From assembly GCA_020796225.1 (NCBI GenBank), contig CM036758.1, positions 26,120,397 to 26,184,396 on the forward strand: 64,000 nucleotides of DNA, in the 5' to 3' direction. Below are positions 30,758 to 39,205 of the stretch, piece by piece. Numbering within the stretch: the first letter of the stretch is position 1; every line of letters starts with the position of its first letter. The stretch is from Arion vulgaris. Taxonomy: Eukaryota; Mollusca; Gastropoda; Stylommatophora; Arionidae. Both the position numbers and the translations under genes were made by a program. Under the pieces are notes generated by a model. It ran no database searches, was not told the DNA's origin, and was given only the letters and a program-made list of their open reading frames with translations.

Positions 30758-31340
30758 AATCATAGAATATATTTTACAGGACGTTGACATCAACTACGGA
30801 AAACGAGTGGTTGATTTTTTCTGAGCACCACTTACACGTTCATGGAGTGATTTCGTTTCTAACAACACAGTGAGAGATAGAACACATCAACAACCCGTAT
30901 CAAATATTATAAAGAAACGAAGGTGGAAATATTTAGGTCATGTTCTTAGATCAGACGAAAAGAGACTAAATCGACAAGTCCTTATGTGGTCACCAGTTGG
31001 AAAAAGAAAACGTGGAAGACCAAAGACCACTCTTCGAAGAACCATCCAACAAGAAAGTAAACTATTGGGATGTAAACAAGATCTCCAACTGCTAGCAACG
31101 AACCGTATCACATGGAGATCTAAAACCTCTGTCCTATGTGCCGCCTTTGACACGAAAGAAACAAACTAACTAACTACACGTTCAGTAGTTTGTCGTTGCT
31201 TTCTGAACAGTGAGGTCTATTTTTACGGTCTGTAAAAATCCACGGTAACAAATTTGTCTCCAATCTGCCCTCTGCGGTGTATGAACCCGGTACTCTTGAC
31301 TTTTAATCGAGCACGATACCGCTAAGCCACAGACGCCCAC
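30755..31340 (-). mobile_element. SINE-C copy 3, split by LINE-b
   Basis: SINE-C 3' part lies at 30755-30842 and its 5' part at 31175-31340, both on the minus strand. The head reads 'gtgggcgtctgtggcttag' with a B-box region 'gggttcatacacc'. The LINE-b insertion sits between 10-bp duplications. Without it the SINE matches 23318-23555 end to end. Confidence 0.93.
30843..31174 (+). mobile_element. LINE-b copy 3, nested in SINE-C
   Basis: Starts with 'tggagtgatttcgtttcta' (same as the reverse of 17236-17258) and is frameshifted once near the start. It reads RDRTHQQPVSNIIKKRRWKY, LGHVLRSDEKRLNRQVLMWS, GKRKRGRPKTTLRRTIQQES and ends TSVLCAAFDTKETN with an 'aactaactaac' tail. The target-site duplication is 'tacacttca'-like with a G, exactly 'tacacgttca', at 30833-30842 and 31175-31184. 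A 5'-truncated insert of about 330 bp. Confidence 0.95.
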
Positions 31341-31544
31341 GGGAATAAGTACAAAACGTGAATACAAAACAACGAAATAGCACAACATGAGGTAATATAA
31401 GTTTACAAAGTGCAACAAGAGACTATCTTGACATCTCCACGAAAAGTGGATATCAAAGTCAAAAATAATCAGACAAAATAGGATCAAAAAGATAATGAGA
31501 AAAAAGTTATTAATCGGAACACTAATATTGTATTTCTGCCCTAC
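31341..31544. other. Spacer
   Basis: Unassigned AT-rich sequence. Confidence 0.4.
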
Positions 31545-31700
31545 CCTTTCAAGTCAAATAATGCCTGCAAGCGTTTCTTCTATTCCGCTCTATCCTGAGC
31601 ACTCCTTGGATTATATGAAATCCGATAATTCTCGTCTCGTCTCAGTAAAGTTTGTATCAGTTTTTCCCTAAGGCGTCCTTTCTTTCTTGAGATTCCGTTT
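31545..31700 (-). mobile_element. LINE-c C-terminal fragment
   Basis: The reverse complement reads SRKKGRLREKLIQTLLRRDE, then SAQDRAE and KRLQALFDLKG. It aligns with the GSRKRGRPKETLKRTLL, VAQDRAV and NYLQALCNV blocks of the 61940 copy. Diverged, with a stop. Confidence 0.75.
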
Positions 31701-31725
31701 CAATGCCTGTTTTGTCATCTTTTTT

Positions 31726-32935
31726 GGTTTGGAAAACATTTATAAAGAGCATGTATACTAGGAAGAGTAATTTGGAAAACATTTATAAAGAACATGTATA
31801 CTAGGAAGAGTAATTTGGAAAACATTTATAAAGAACATGTATACTAGGAAGAGTAATTTGGAAAACATTTATAAAGAACATGTATAATTGGAAGAGTAAT
31901 TTGGAAAACATTTATAAAGAACATGTATACTAGGAAGAGTAATTTGGAAAACATTTATAAAGAAGATGTATAATTGGAAGAGTAATTTGGAAAACATTTA
32001 TAAAGAACATGTATACTAGGAAGAGTAATTTGGAAAACATTTATAAAGAACATGTATAATTGGAAGAGTAATTTGGAAAACATTTATAAAGAACATGTAT
32101 ACTAGGAAGAGTAATTTGGAAAACATTTATAAAGAACATGTATAATTGGAAGAGTAATTTGGAAAACATTTATAAAGAGCATGTATACTTGGAAGAGTAA
32201 TTTGGAAAACATTTATAAAGAACATGTATACTAGGAAGAGTAATTTGGAAAACATTTATAAAGAACATGTATAATTGGAAGAGTAATTTGGAAAACATTT
32301 ATAAAGAACATGTATACTAGGAAGAGTAATTTGGAAAACATTTATAAAGAGCATGTATAATTGGAAGAGTAATTTGGAAAACATTTATAAAGAACATGTA
32401 TACTAGGAAGAGTAATTTGGAAAACATTTATAAAGAGCATGTATACTAGGAAGAGTAATTTGGAAAACATTTATAAAGAACATGTATAATTGGAAGAGTA
32501 ATTTGGAAAACATTTATAAAGAACATGTATACTAGGAAGAGTAATTTGGAAAACATTTATAAAGAACATGTATACTAGGAAGAGTAATTTGGAAAACATT
32601 TATAAAGAACATGTATAATTGGAAGAGTAATTTGGAAAACATTTATAAAGAACATGTATACTAGGAAGAGTAATTTGGAAAACATTTATAAAGAGCATGT
32701 ATAATTGGAAGAGTAATTTGGAAAACATTTATAAAGAACATGTATACTAGGAAGAGTAATTTGGAAAACATTTATAAAGAACATGTATAATTGGAAGAGT
32801 AATTTGGAAAACATTTATAAAGAGCATGTATAATTGGAAGAGTAATTTGGAAAACATTTATAAAGAACATGTATACTAGGAAGAGTAATTTGGAAAACAT
32901 TTATAAAGAACATGTATAATTGGAAGAGTAACAAG
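31726..32935. repeat. 43-bp tandem array, about 28 units, two unit types
   Basis: The unit is 'tttggaaaacatttataaag' plus 'aacatgtatactaggaagagtaa' (43 bp; first part 20 bases, rest paraphrased from 31783 on). The units differ at 'ctagg' versus 'attgg' and 'aacatg' versus 'agcatg'. The two types alternate over much of the array. A single diverged unit lies beyond LINE-a at 33585-33625. Confidence 0.95.
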
Positions 32936-33582
32936 GAAATGGAAAAACCTAAAATGAATATAAAAATACATGGAGAATTATTACATCAAGTAAAAAATTC
33001 TTATATCTTGGTCAGATGATAACAGATGATGGCAGATGTATAACAGAAATTAAAAAAAGAATAGGAATGGCCAAGGATAATTTCAATAGTATGAGAAAGT
33101 TACTGACATCCAAACAAATCACAAACAGGCTAAAAATGAGAATGATCAAATGCTATGTATATCCTATATTAATGTATGGCTCGAAACATGGACAATGAAC
33201 AAGCAGTTAGAAGACAGAATTGATGCATTTGAGATGTGGATATATAGAAGAATAAGCAGAGTTTCATGGACAGAAAAACAGACAAATAAACAAGTTTTAG
33301 GAAAACTAGGCATGAAGAAACAATTATTAAGAGAAATAAAATTCAGACAAGTAAAGTATTTTGGGCACATAAAAGACATGACACCATGATAAAATCTTTA
33401 CCAGAGGGAAAGTTGAGGGGAAGAGCAAGAGGAAAACCGAGAGATAAGTGGGAGGAAACTTTAAGAAATGGACAGGTTACAGTCTGGCAGTGTGCAACAC
33501 CAAGGCGAAAGACAGAGGATGCTGGAGATTCATTGCAGCCAACCTTCGATGAGGAGACGGCACCTGATGATGATGAATTTGA
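32936..33582 (+). mobile_element. LINE-a copy: RT thumb to C-terminus, frameshifted
   Basis: The first frame carries YILGQMITDDGRCITEIKKR, then SMRKLLTSKQITNRLKMRMI and CYVYPILMYGSK. A frameshift at about 33185 leads to ETWTMNKQLEDRIDAFEMWI, YRRISRVSWTEKQTNKQVLG and FRQVKYFGHIKDM. A second shift leads to GRARGKPRDKWEETLRNG. The tail is 'ctgatgatgatga' at 33565. It is the longest LINE-a copy here and is clearly inactive. Confidence 0.9.
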
Positions 33583-33689
33583 AAAAAATTTATAAAGAGC
33601 ATGTATAATAGGAAAAGTAATTTTGAAAAAAAAGGAATAGAAAAATTATTTGCTTCTCTTCAACCATTTACATCTTTATAGACGCGCTG
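33583..33689. repeat. Single diverged 43-bp unit and spacer
   Basis: 'atttataaagagcatgtata' and 'taggaaaagtaattttg' at 33587-33623 is one unit of the array left of LINE-a. This places the LINE inside or at the edge of the array. Confidence 0.75.
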
Positions 33690-33850
33690 GGGGAGGGGCG
33701 TAGTGATCTTGTGTGTGCTTGCTTTAAGGCACTTTGTAAGCTGATTTTCATTTTCGTAAGGCTGTTCTTGATGCCGTCGTTCCATCTTGTGCGTAGTATT
33801 GTTCTTGCTTTGTACTCGTTATACATTTTTCTGGTTGGCTCTCTGTGGTA
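33690..33850 (-). mobile_element. LINE-h C-terminal fragment
   Basis: The reverse complement reads YNEYKARTILRTRWNDGIKN, SLTKMKISLQSALKQAHTRS and LRP, matching 21681-21870. The RGRPRKRW signature has decayed to TILRTRW. Confidence 0.75.
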
Positions 33851-34012
33851 TGCGATACCAAGGCATTCTTGTCAGGTGTTCAAACTATTTAATCTGCTGT
33901 TCTTTTAGAAAAAGAGAAAAATTGTCAACCAAAAATTCACCAAATGTGTGACATTTAAGCAAAGAAGATATATAAACAGTGTATATAATATTTGATATTG
34001 GAGACAAACGCT
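33851..34012. other. Spacer
   Basis: Unassigned AT-rich sequence. Confidence 0.4.
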
Positions 34013-34167
34013 TGATAACAACAACAACAAAACTACATACACAACAACAACAACACCAACAATACATACACAACAACAACAACACCAACAATACATACAC
34101 AATAACAACAACAACAACAACAATACATACACAACAACAACAACAACAACAATACATAAACAACAAA
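34013..34167. repeat. (CAA)n-based minisatellite
   Basis: Blocks of 'acaacaacaacaa' alternate with 'caatacatac'. It opens Cys/Val-rich minus-strand and Gln/Asn/Thr-rich plus-strand ORFs that are artefacts. Confidence 0.95.
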
Positions 34168-34321
34168 CTGTTGTTACTGCCTGTAGTACAGCTTTTTGTG
34201 CGGTGCAGGACAGGAGGAACAGCAGCTTGTGAAAATTAATGACTGCAGGGCAAATGCAGGCGCCTAGAAACTGTTGAGATTATGATGTTCTCTTTATGTC
34301 CTCGACAGAAAAAAAACTCTA
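34168..34321. other. Short spacer
   Basis: Unassigned; includes an A-run at 34310. Confidence 0.4.
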
Positions 34322-34400
34322 TTGCCTTATCGTGGATTGAACCCGAGTCTCCGGCATGGGAGCCATGCTCTCATCCATTCCGCCAGATGCTCTCTAATAT
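34322..34400 (-). mobile_element. tRNA-like SINE head, family unclear
   Basis: The reverse complement contains 'ctggcggaatggatgagag' (A-box region) and 'ctcgggttcaatccacg' (B-box region), about 45 bp apart. A full tRNA cloverleaf is not supported, because the acceptor arms do not pair. It is read as a SINE head. Confidence 0.55.
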
Positions 34401-34574
34401 TGCAAGCAACGGATTTCGAATATTGGGTCGCGAAGGAGTTTAAGATTGTTCACTTCCATCAGGTCAGACTCCCTCTCAACCATAGATGGTGTATAATGTA
34501 TGGATGCGATTTCCCCTCCCCCATCCTGCTCCTCCTCCCCCTTTAACAATTTACGAGTTTTGACTCATTTGTTA
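34401..34574. other. Spacer
   Basis: Unassigned. Confidence 0.4.
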
Positions 34575-34730
34575 CCACTCTCTAATTTCAGGATATATAA
34601 TAATTCATCTCGTACTGTTCATTATACGTTGCATATGGCCTGCAAGTATTTTCTCCATACCGCTCTGTCCTGCGAAATTCACTCAATCTCTTCCATGGAA
34701 TTGAGTATGTTATTTCCGAATAGGATTCTC
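34575..34730 (-). mobile_element. LINE-c C-terminal fragment
   Basis: The reverse complement contains 'ctcaattccatggaagaga', 'caggacagagcggtatgg' and 'tacttgcaggccatatgca', matching 52994-53150 (SMEEIE, DRAVW and YLQALCN blocks). It ends with an ATT-rich tail near 34590. Confidence 0.8.
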
Positions 34731-34790
34731 TCGGGTCGAAGTGCAAGAGCTCAAGTGCCGCTGGATCATTGAAGAAGAAGAACAAGGATT
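34731..34790 (+). mobile_element. SINE-D 3' end fragment
   Basis: 'tcgggtcgaagtgcaagag' then 'ctcaagtgccgctggatca' matches the last 40 bp of SINE-D ('gagccgaagagctgaaaag', 'cccaagtgcttctggatcg'). It is joined directly to LINE-c and followed by GAAGAAGAA. Confidence 0.55.
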
Positions 34791-34794
34791 CTCT

Positions 34795-35145
34795 TAATTT
34801 CAGAAGAGTTCCTATTCCTATCGGAGACGGATAAAAAAAACGTATATTCCATACTCAAGTTGAACACGTACAAAAACGCGAAACAGTTTGACATTTATAA
34901 AAGTATGCTGCAAAGCCGATGCCTAAAAAAAAATTAATTATCAAGATTAAATTTTTTTTTAATCTGTAAATTTTCACAATTTTCTAAATTTACACCGTCA
35001 CCATAGCCGGTGCTATGGAGTTCGTGATCTGTCACTCATTTATTTCTAAGTAAGAAAGAGATCGAAGCCCACATGTTTATTCGCCGAAGTGAGATGATGA
35101 TGTTCATATCAACCAATCAATAAATCAAGCAATCAATCATACAGT
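34795..35145 (+). mobile_element. SINE-F copy with internal AT-rich insertion
   Basis: 'cctatcggagacggataaa', 'ccggtgctatggagttcg', 'aagaaagagatcgaagccc' and an (AATC)n tail 'tcaataaatcaagcaatca' match 29535-29895. The 34920-34980 part is AT-rich and absent there. The tRNA head is missing. Confidence 0.7.
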
Positions 35146-35268
35146 TACTCAAGCAAGACTAACTAATTAAATGTCATGATAATACCCCTTCAACAAACAT
35201 AAGACACATCTATAAGAACATCAGGAATGTATTCTGTGGTAATTGACAAACATTATTATACCCAAGGA
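35146..35268. other. Short spacer
   Basis: Unassigned. Confidence 0.4.
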
Positions 35269-35410
35269 CTCTCGTAATACCAGTCAGATGAGAATACAGA
35301 GTTTCAAGAAACCCAAGGGAAGTAACGAAAGCAATGAATATGAGCAATAATAGGTAGTGTCCAAGTATTAGGGACTTCCGAAAAAAAAAAACATTTCCAA
35401 ACACCGGATT
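35269..35410 (-). mobile_element. SINE-H copy 1 (body)
   Basis: The reverse complement runs 'gaatccggtgtttggaaatg', T-run, 'cggaagtccctaatacttg', 'attgctcatattcattgc'. The same order occurs at 45840 and 58650, and on the minus strand at 45365. Confidence 0.75.
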
Positions 35411-35638
35411 CTCTCTCTCTCTCGGTCACCGCCCAGACTGATGTACCAGACTTTCACATAAATTCTATTCATGTGGAAATATGATGTATGCAGCCTTAAC
35501 ATTGGTGTGTTTTACGTCACATCTTCAGCACCATGGGGAGCTCTGGTGCTTATCTTTCGGTGATGTGTTCGGTTTCAGTCAGCGTTTACTCGGTTCGCAC
35601 TCCGTTCTGTAGCCATCTAGTATTTTTACGGTGTGGGG
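35411..35638. other. Spacer with a (TC)n run
   Basis: 'ctctctctctctc' at 35411-35425, then unassigned sequence. Confidence 0.4.
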
Positions 35639-35639
35639 T

Positions 35640-35825
35640 AGCTAGCCCCACACCCAACCTCCTTAGCCGCCTCTTACGACATGCGTGGCAGGTAACAGTG
35701 GTTCTATTCTTTACACCCCAATTTAGACTCCGGCAACCACTCGGGCGACACTGGATTCAAAACCACAAACTCTTACTTCTTAGGGTACCCAATTGTCTAA
35801 CCTTACAATACAAGCGCTGTTAAGA
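35640..35825 (-). mobile_element. SINE-B copy 5 with a tRNA-like head
   Basis: The core 'cgcctcttacgacatgcg' is at 35670-35688. The minus strand upstream of it reads 'cccgagtggttgccggagt' and a head with B-box region 'gtggttttgaatccagtg' (about 35760) and A-box region 'taaggttagacaattggg' (about 35800). This copy keeps the head and loses the 3' part, the reverse of the other copies. Confidence 0.75.
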
Positions 35826-35831
35826 AAAGAG

Positions 35832-36127
35832 CCAGCTAGCTATTCCAAAATATAACTATATGAATGTCTTTCATAAACGCTTCGTTAGCAAACACAGAAT
35901 AATTAAGTCAGATTCGATCGAACAGTGTTTGTACTAACACATGCGATAAGCTTATTTTCTGTGTATTTGAGACGAAACAGCATCATACATACACACAGGT
36001 ATACACATTTAACACTTTGTAAGCACTGTTCGATCGAATCTAACCTGATTATTCTGTTCTGCAGACGTAGCATTTATGAAAGACACTCCTCAGTAAAGCT
36101 ATTTTATAAAATAACTAGCTGGTTCGT
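35832..36127. mobile_element. Foldback element with about 98-bp arms
   Basis: The left arm (35832-35930) carries 'agccagctagctattccaa', 'gaatgtctttcataaacgc' and 'agattcgatcgaacagtg'. It is inverted on the right (36018-36127: 'cactgttcgatcgaatcta', 'gcatttatgaaagacac', 'aaaataactagctggtt'). The loop is about 90 bp. No coding capacity. The right arm merges into the 57-bp array. Confidence 0.85.
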
Positions 36128-36455
36128 ATTATAGGATTAGGAGATGTGTGCAGTAAGAAATAAGAATATAACTAGCTGGTTCGTAGTATAGGATTAGGAA
36201 ATGTGTGCAGTAAGAAATAAGAATATAACTCGCTGGTTTGTAGTATAGGATTAGGAAATGTGTACAGTAAGAAATAAGGATATAACTAGCTGGTTCGTAG
36301 TATAGTGTTAGGAAATGTGTACAGTAAGAAATAAGGATATAACTAGCTGGTTCGTAGTATAGTGTTAGGAAATGTGTGCAGTAAGAAATAAGGATATAAC
36401 TAGCTGGTTCGTAGTATAGGGTTAGGAAATGTGTGCAGTCAGAAATAAGGGTTCG
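36112..36455. repeat. 57-bp tandem array, 6 units, tRNA-like
   Basis: 'ggttcgta' occurs at 36121, 36178 and then every 57 bp. Each unit reads 'actagctggttcgtagtata', 'ggattaggaaatgtgtgca', 'gtaagaaataag'. The last unit alone continues with 'ggttcgtagttcgaatctgg', a B-box, and into SINE-H body. The unit therefore equals the first part of a tRNA-like SINE head. Confidence 0.9.
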
Positions 36456-36503
36456 TAGTTCGAATCTGGTGTTTGCTAATTTTTTTTTTTAAAAAGCCCC
36501 GAA
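36446..36503 (+). mobile_element. SINE-H copy 2 (B-box and body start)
   Basis: 'gttcgaatctggtgtttgc' then a T-run and 'ccccgaatacttgtac' follow directly on the 57-bp array. The body is short and passes into the next array. Confidence 0.75.
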
Positions 36504-36504
36504 T

Positions 36505-36910
36505 ACTTGTACAGTCTACTTAATACCAGTCACACAGTCTATTTAATACCAGTCGTCACACAGTCTATTTAATACCAGTCAGACAGTCTATTTGATAACA
36601 GTCACACATGCCCGTTTGCTCAGCGTGTTCGTAGCGCGTTGGACTACGGGTGACTATCCCTCTGTGTGTGCGGGTTCAATTCCGCGGGATGGCAGAAAAA
36701 GCCACAGATTCCCCAGATGTACGGTGTTCGTATCACCGAACCGAAGGGTTACGATGTCCATGGCATCGAGCCGAAGAGCTGAAAAGCCCAAGTGCTTCTG
36801 GATCGGGAAAAAAAAAATACCAGCCCACACAGTCTATTTAATACCAATCGTCACAATCTTTTAATAACAGTCGTCACAGTCTATTTAATACCGGTCAGAC
36901 AGTCTGTAAT
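36505..36910. repeat. 25- to 30-bp array interrupted by SINE-D
   Basis: Units of 'cacagtctatttaatacca' plus 'gtcgt' lie at 36505-36606 and again at 36825-36910. SINE-D separates the parts. The flanking 'ataacagtcacac' and 'ataccagcccacac' may be the diverged target-site duplication. Confidence 0.85.
36608..36818 (+). mobile_element. SINE-D copy 1
   Basis: A tRNA-like head has A-box region 'tgctcagcgtgttcgtagc' and a perfect B-box 'ggttcaattcc' (36672). The body includes 'gattccccagatgtacgg', 'accgaaccgaagggttac' and 'gtgcttctggatcggg', with a short A-tail. It is 211 bp. The other copy is at 54246. Confidence 0.92.
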
Positions 36911-37264
36911 GACTAAAATTGCTACAACAAACAGATAAGGCTGGCCTGGAAAGCTATTACCGCAACGACTGAATAGAGTCTGTGACAAGATTTGATACAT
37001 TTGCATTGATTTGGCATATCCTCTAGAAACGGACATCCTGAGATATTGTTCGTCTGTTGAAGTTGGAAATATATGTCTACGTCATGAGTATTTACCTTCC
37101 TCGATTCGCTAACAACTTTGCCAGATTATAAAGAAGGAGCTTGTTTTCAGAGACAACTAGGAGAAAGAGCAGATTTCTTATCATAGTCGGGTATGGTGTG
37201 TATTCAATATGTATTCGAATTCACTTGAGGGCTAATCTAGGCTCTGAATGAAAGGCCGTTTGAT
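36911..37264. other. Spacer
   Basis: Unassigned sequence between an array and a TIR element; no ORF of note. Confidence 0.4.
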
Positions 37265-37963
37265 CTATAGTTCGTTCCAAAATTCGTGAACATCTTTACC
37301 GACCAATATAAAATCATCCACTTGACAGAAATTATTGATTTTTACATTTTTATATCGGTAACAGTGGCGACCTTCCTAGAGTAATTTTTGCCCATCTAAA
37401 CTTTTAGTGCTGTAAGATTTTCATTATATGTTATTACTAAAATAGCAGCGATGTTGATTCGGTATACGTTTAGAAGCTTAGCAGTACGATTGCCAAGTGT
37501 GTCTATAATTAAGCATATCCGTGTTCTACATTCAATTCAGCGCAAGTCAAAATCGGGAGTCCCGTGGAATTAATAAGTTAGTAATGTATACTAACAACTG
37601 TCATTGGCGTATGTACACAATATACGAGTTATTTTCATGAATAGAAGTGGAAGGTATAATTTGTTCACTATGTCACATTGCTTTTTATGATATGTAATAG
37701 GGATAATCCTTTGCAAACATTAGCCACCATTTTGTGTATTACTGTAAATTCTAAACTTTGATGATCATTGTGTAGTGCTTATGCAAAATTATATAACAAA
37801 ACACGTTTTTTGCATCAACCAAGCTACTTACCAATTAGTTAAACCTGTATTCGTAAGGTTGGGAGGTATATAAGACTGCTTGCAAAAAATCACTGGTATG
37901 CATCAGTTAGATTTCGTACAAATTAAACCTTAGTGTGTTCACGAATTTTGGAACGAACTATAG
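37265..37963. mobile_element. Non-autonomous TIR element, about 700 bp (Tc1/mariner-like candidate)
   Basis: Perfect 28-bp terminal inverted repeats lie at 37265-37292 (starting 'ctatagttcgttccaaaat') and 37936-37963 (ending 'attttggaacgaactatag'). The outermost bases allow a TA target-site duplication ('c-ta-tagttcg' and 'cgaacta-ta-g'), which would fit Tc1/mariner. The interior has no ORF above 60 codons, so it would need a transposase from elsewhere. The superfamily is inference; the inverted repeats are seen directly. Confidence 0.85.
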
Positions 37964-38096
37964 TGGTCATGTATGCATCCCTTCCCTGGAGTTTCGATTG
38001 TTCCAGAGCTTTCAAAGTTTAAAAACATTTACCCTTGTCACATCCCTCCCGCACCCGGACCTAGTATCCTGTTCGGCATAATTCATTAATCCGTGT
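37964..38096. other. Short spacer
   Basis: Unassigned. Confidence 0.4.
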
Positions 38097-38212
38097 TTCT
38101 TCTTCTTTGCGTTCGTTCTTTACGACCAATTTTAATCACTCTATGTGATATGTTTGATCTTTGCCAAGAACGTGTATACGTTGCACATTGGTTTGATAGG
38201 CCCTAAACGTGC
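38097..38212 (-). mobile_element. SINE-B copy 6, 3' half only
   Basis: The (GAA)n tail end at 38099-38109, 'gcgttcgttctttacgacc' and 'ccaagaacgtgtatacgtt' match the other copies up to 'ggccctaaacg'. The core and head are missing. Confidence 0.85.
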
Positions 38213-38214
38213 TA

Positions 38215-39205
38215 ATTAACATATTTACAAAATCACTATATATTCAATCATGCTTATCAATACCATCTTGTTTGTCCCTGTTAGAACTAATCTCCCATGA
38301 TATCAGTTCTAGATGCCTTCCTGTCCTGTGTGAGGTGTCCAGCATATGTGACAATCATTAGCAGGTTTGTCCATGTCGGAACTAATCTCCCATGATATCA
38401 GTTCTAAATGCCTTCCTGTCCTGTGTGAGGTGTCCAGCATATGTGACAATCATTAGCAGGTTTGTCCATGTCGGAACTAATCTCCCATGATATCAGTTCT
38501 AAATGACTTCCTGTCCTGTGTGAGGTGTCCAGCATATGTGGCAATCATTAGCAGGCTTGTCCATGTCGGAACTAATCTCCCATGATATCAGTTCTAAATG
38601 ACTTCCTGTCCTGTGTGAGGTGTCCAGCATATGTGGCAATCATTAGCAGGTTTGTCCATGTCGGAACTAGTCTTCTATGACATCAGTTCTAAATGCCTTC
38701 CTGTCCTGTGTGAGGTGTCCAGCATATGTGACAATCATTAGCAGGTTTGTCCATGTCGGAACTAATCTCCCATGATATCAGTTCTAGATGCCTTCCTGTC
38801 CTGTGTGAGGTGTCCAGCATATGTGACAATCATTAGCAGGTTTGTCCATGTCGGAACTAGTCTTCTATGACATCAGTTCTAAATACCTTCCTGTCCTGTG
38901 TGAGGTGTCCAGCATATGTGACAATCATTAGCAGGTTTGTCCATGTCGGAACTAGTCTCCCATGACATCAGTTCTAGATGCCTTCCTGTCCTGTGTGAGG
39001 TGTCCAGCATATGTGACAATCATTAGCAGGTTTGTCCATGTCGGAACTAATCTCCCATGATATCAGTTCTAGATGCCTTCCTGTCCTGTGTGAGGTGTCC
39101 AGCATATGTGACAATCATTAGCAGGTTTGTCCATGTCGGAACTAATCTCCCATGACATCAGCTCTAAATGCCTTCCTGTCCTGTGTGAGGTGTCCAGCAT
39201 ATGTG
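38215..39205. repeat. 95-bp tandem array, 10 units, from the last codons of LINE-a
   Basis: 'tctcccatgatatcag' starts at 38291, 38386 and 38481 (95-bp steps). On the minus strand each unit reads TYAGHLTQDRKASRTDIMGD, stop, FRHGQTC. This lines up with ATDAGQLAQNKEFFRTAVIG and AKFRKD, the end of the LINE-a ORF at 19593. Variants include 'catgacatcag' and 'gtcttctatg'. Confidence 0.93.

Noticed and set aside
36592..36864. 90-codon ORF near 36.6 kb
   Set aside because: It is SINE-D read in one frame; the second copy at 54302 gives a similar ORF.
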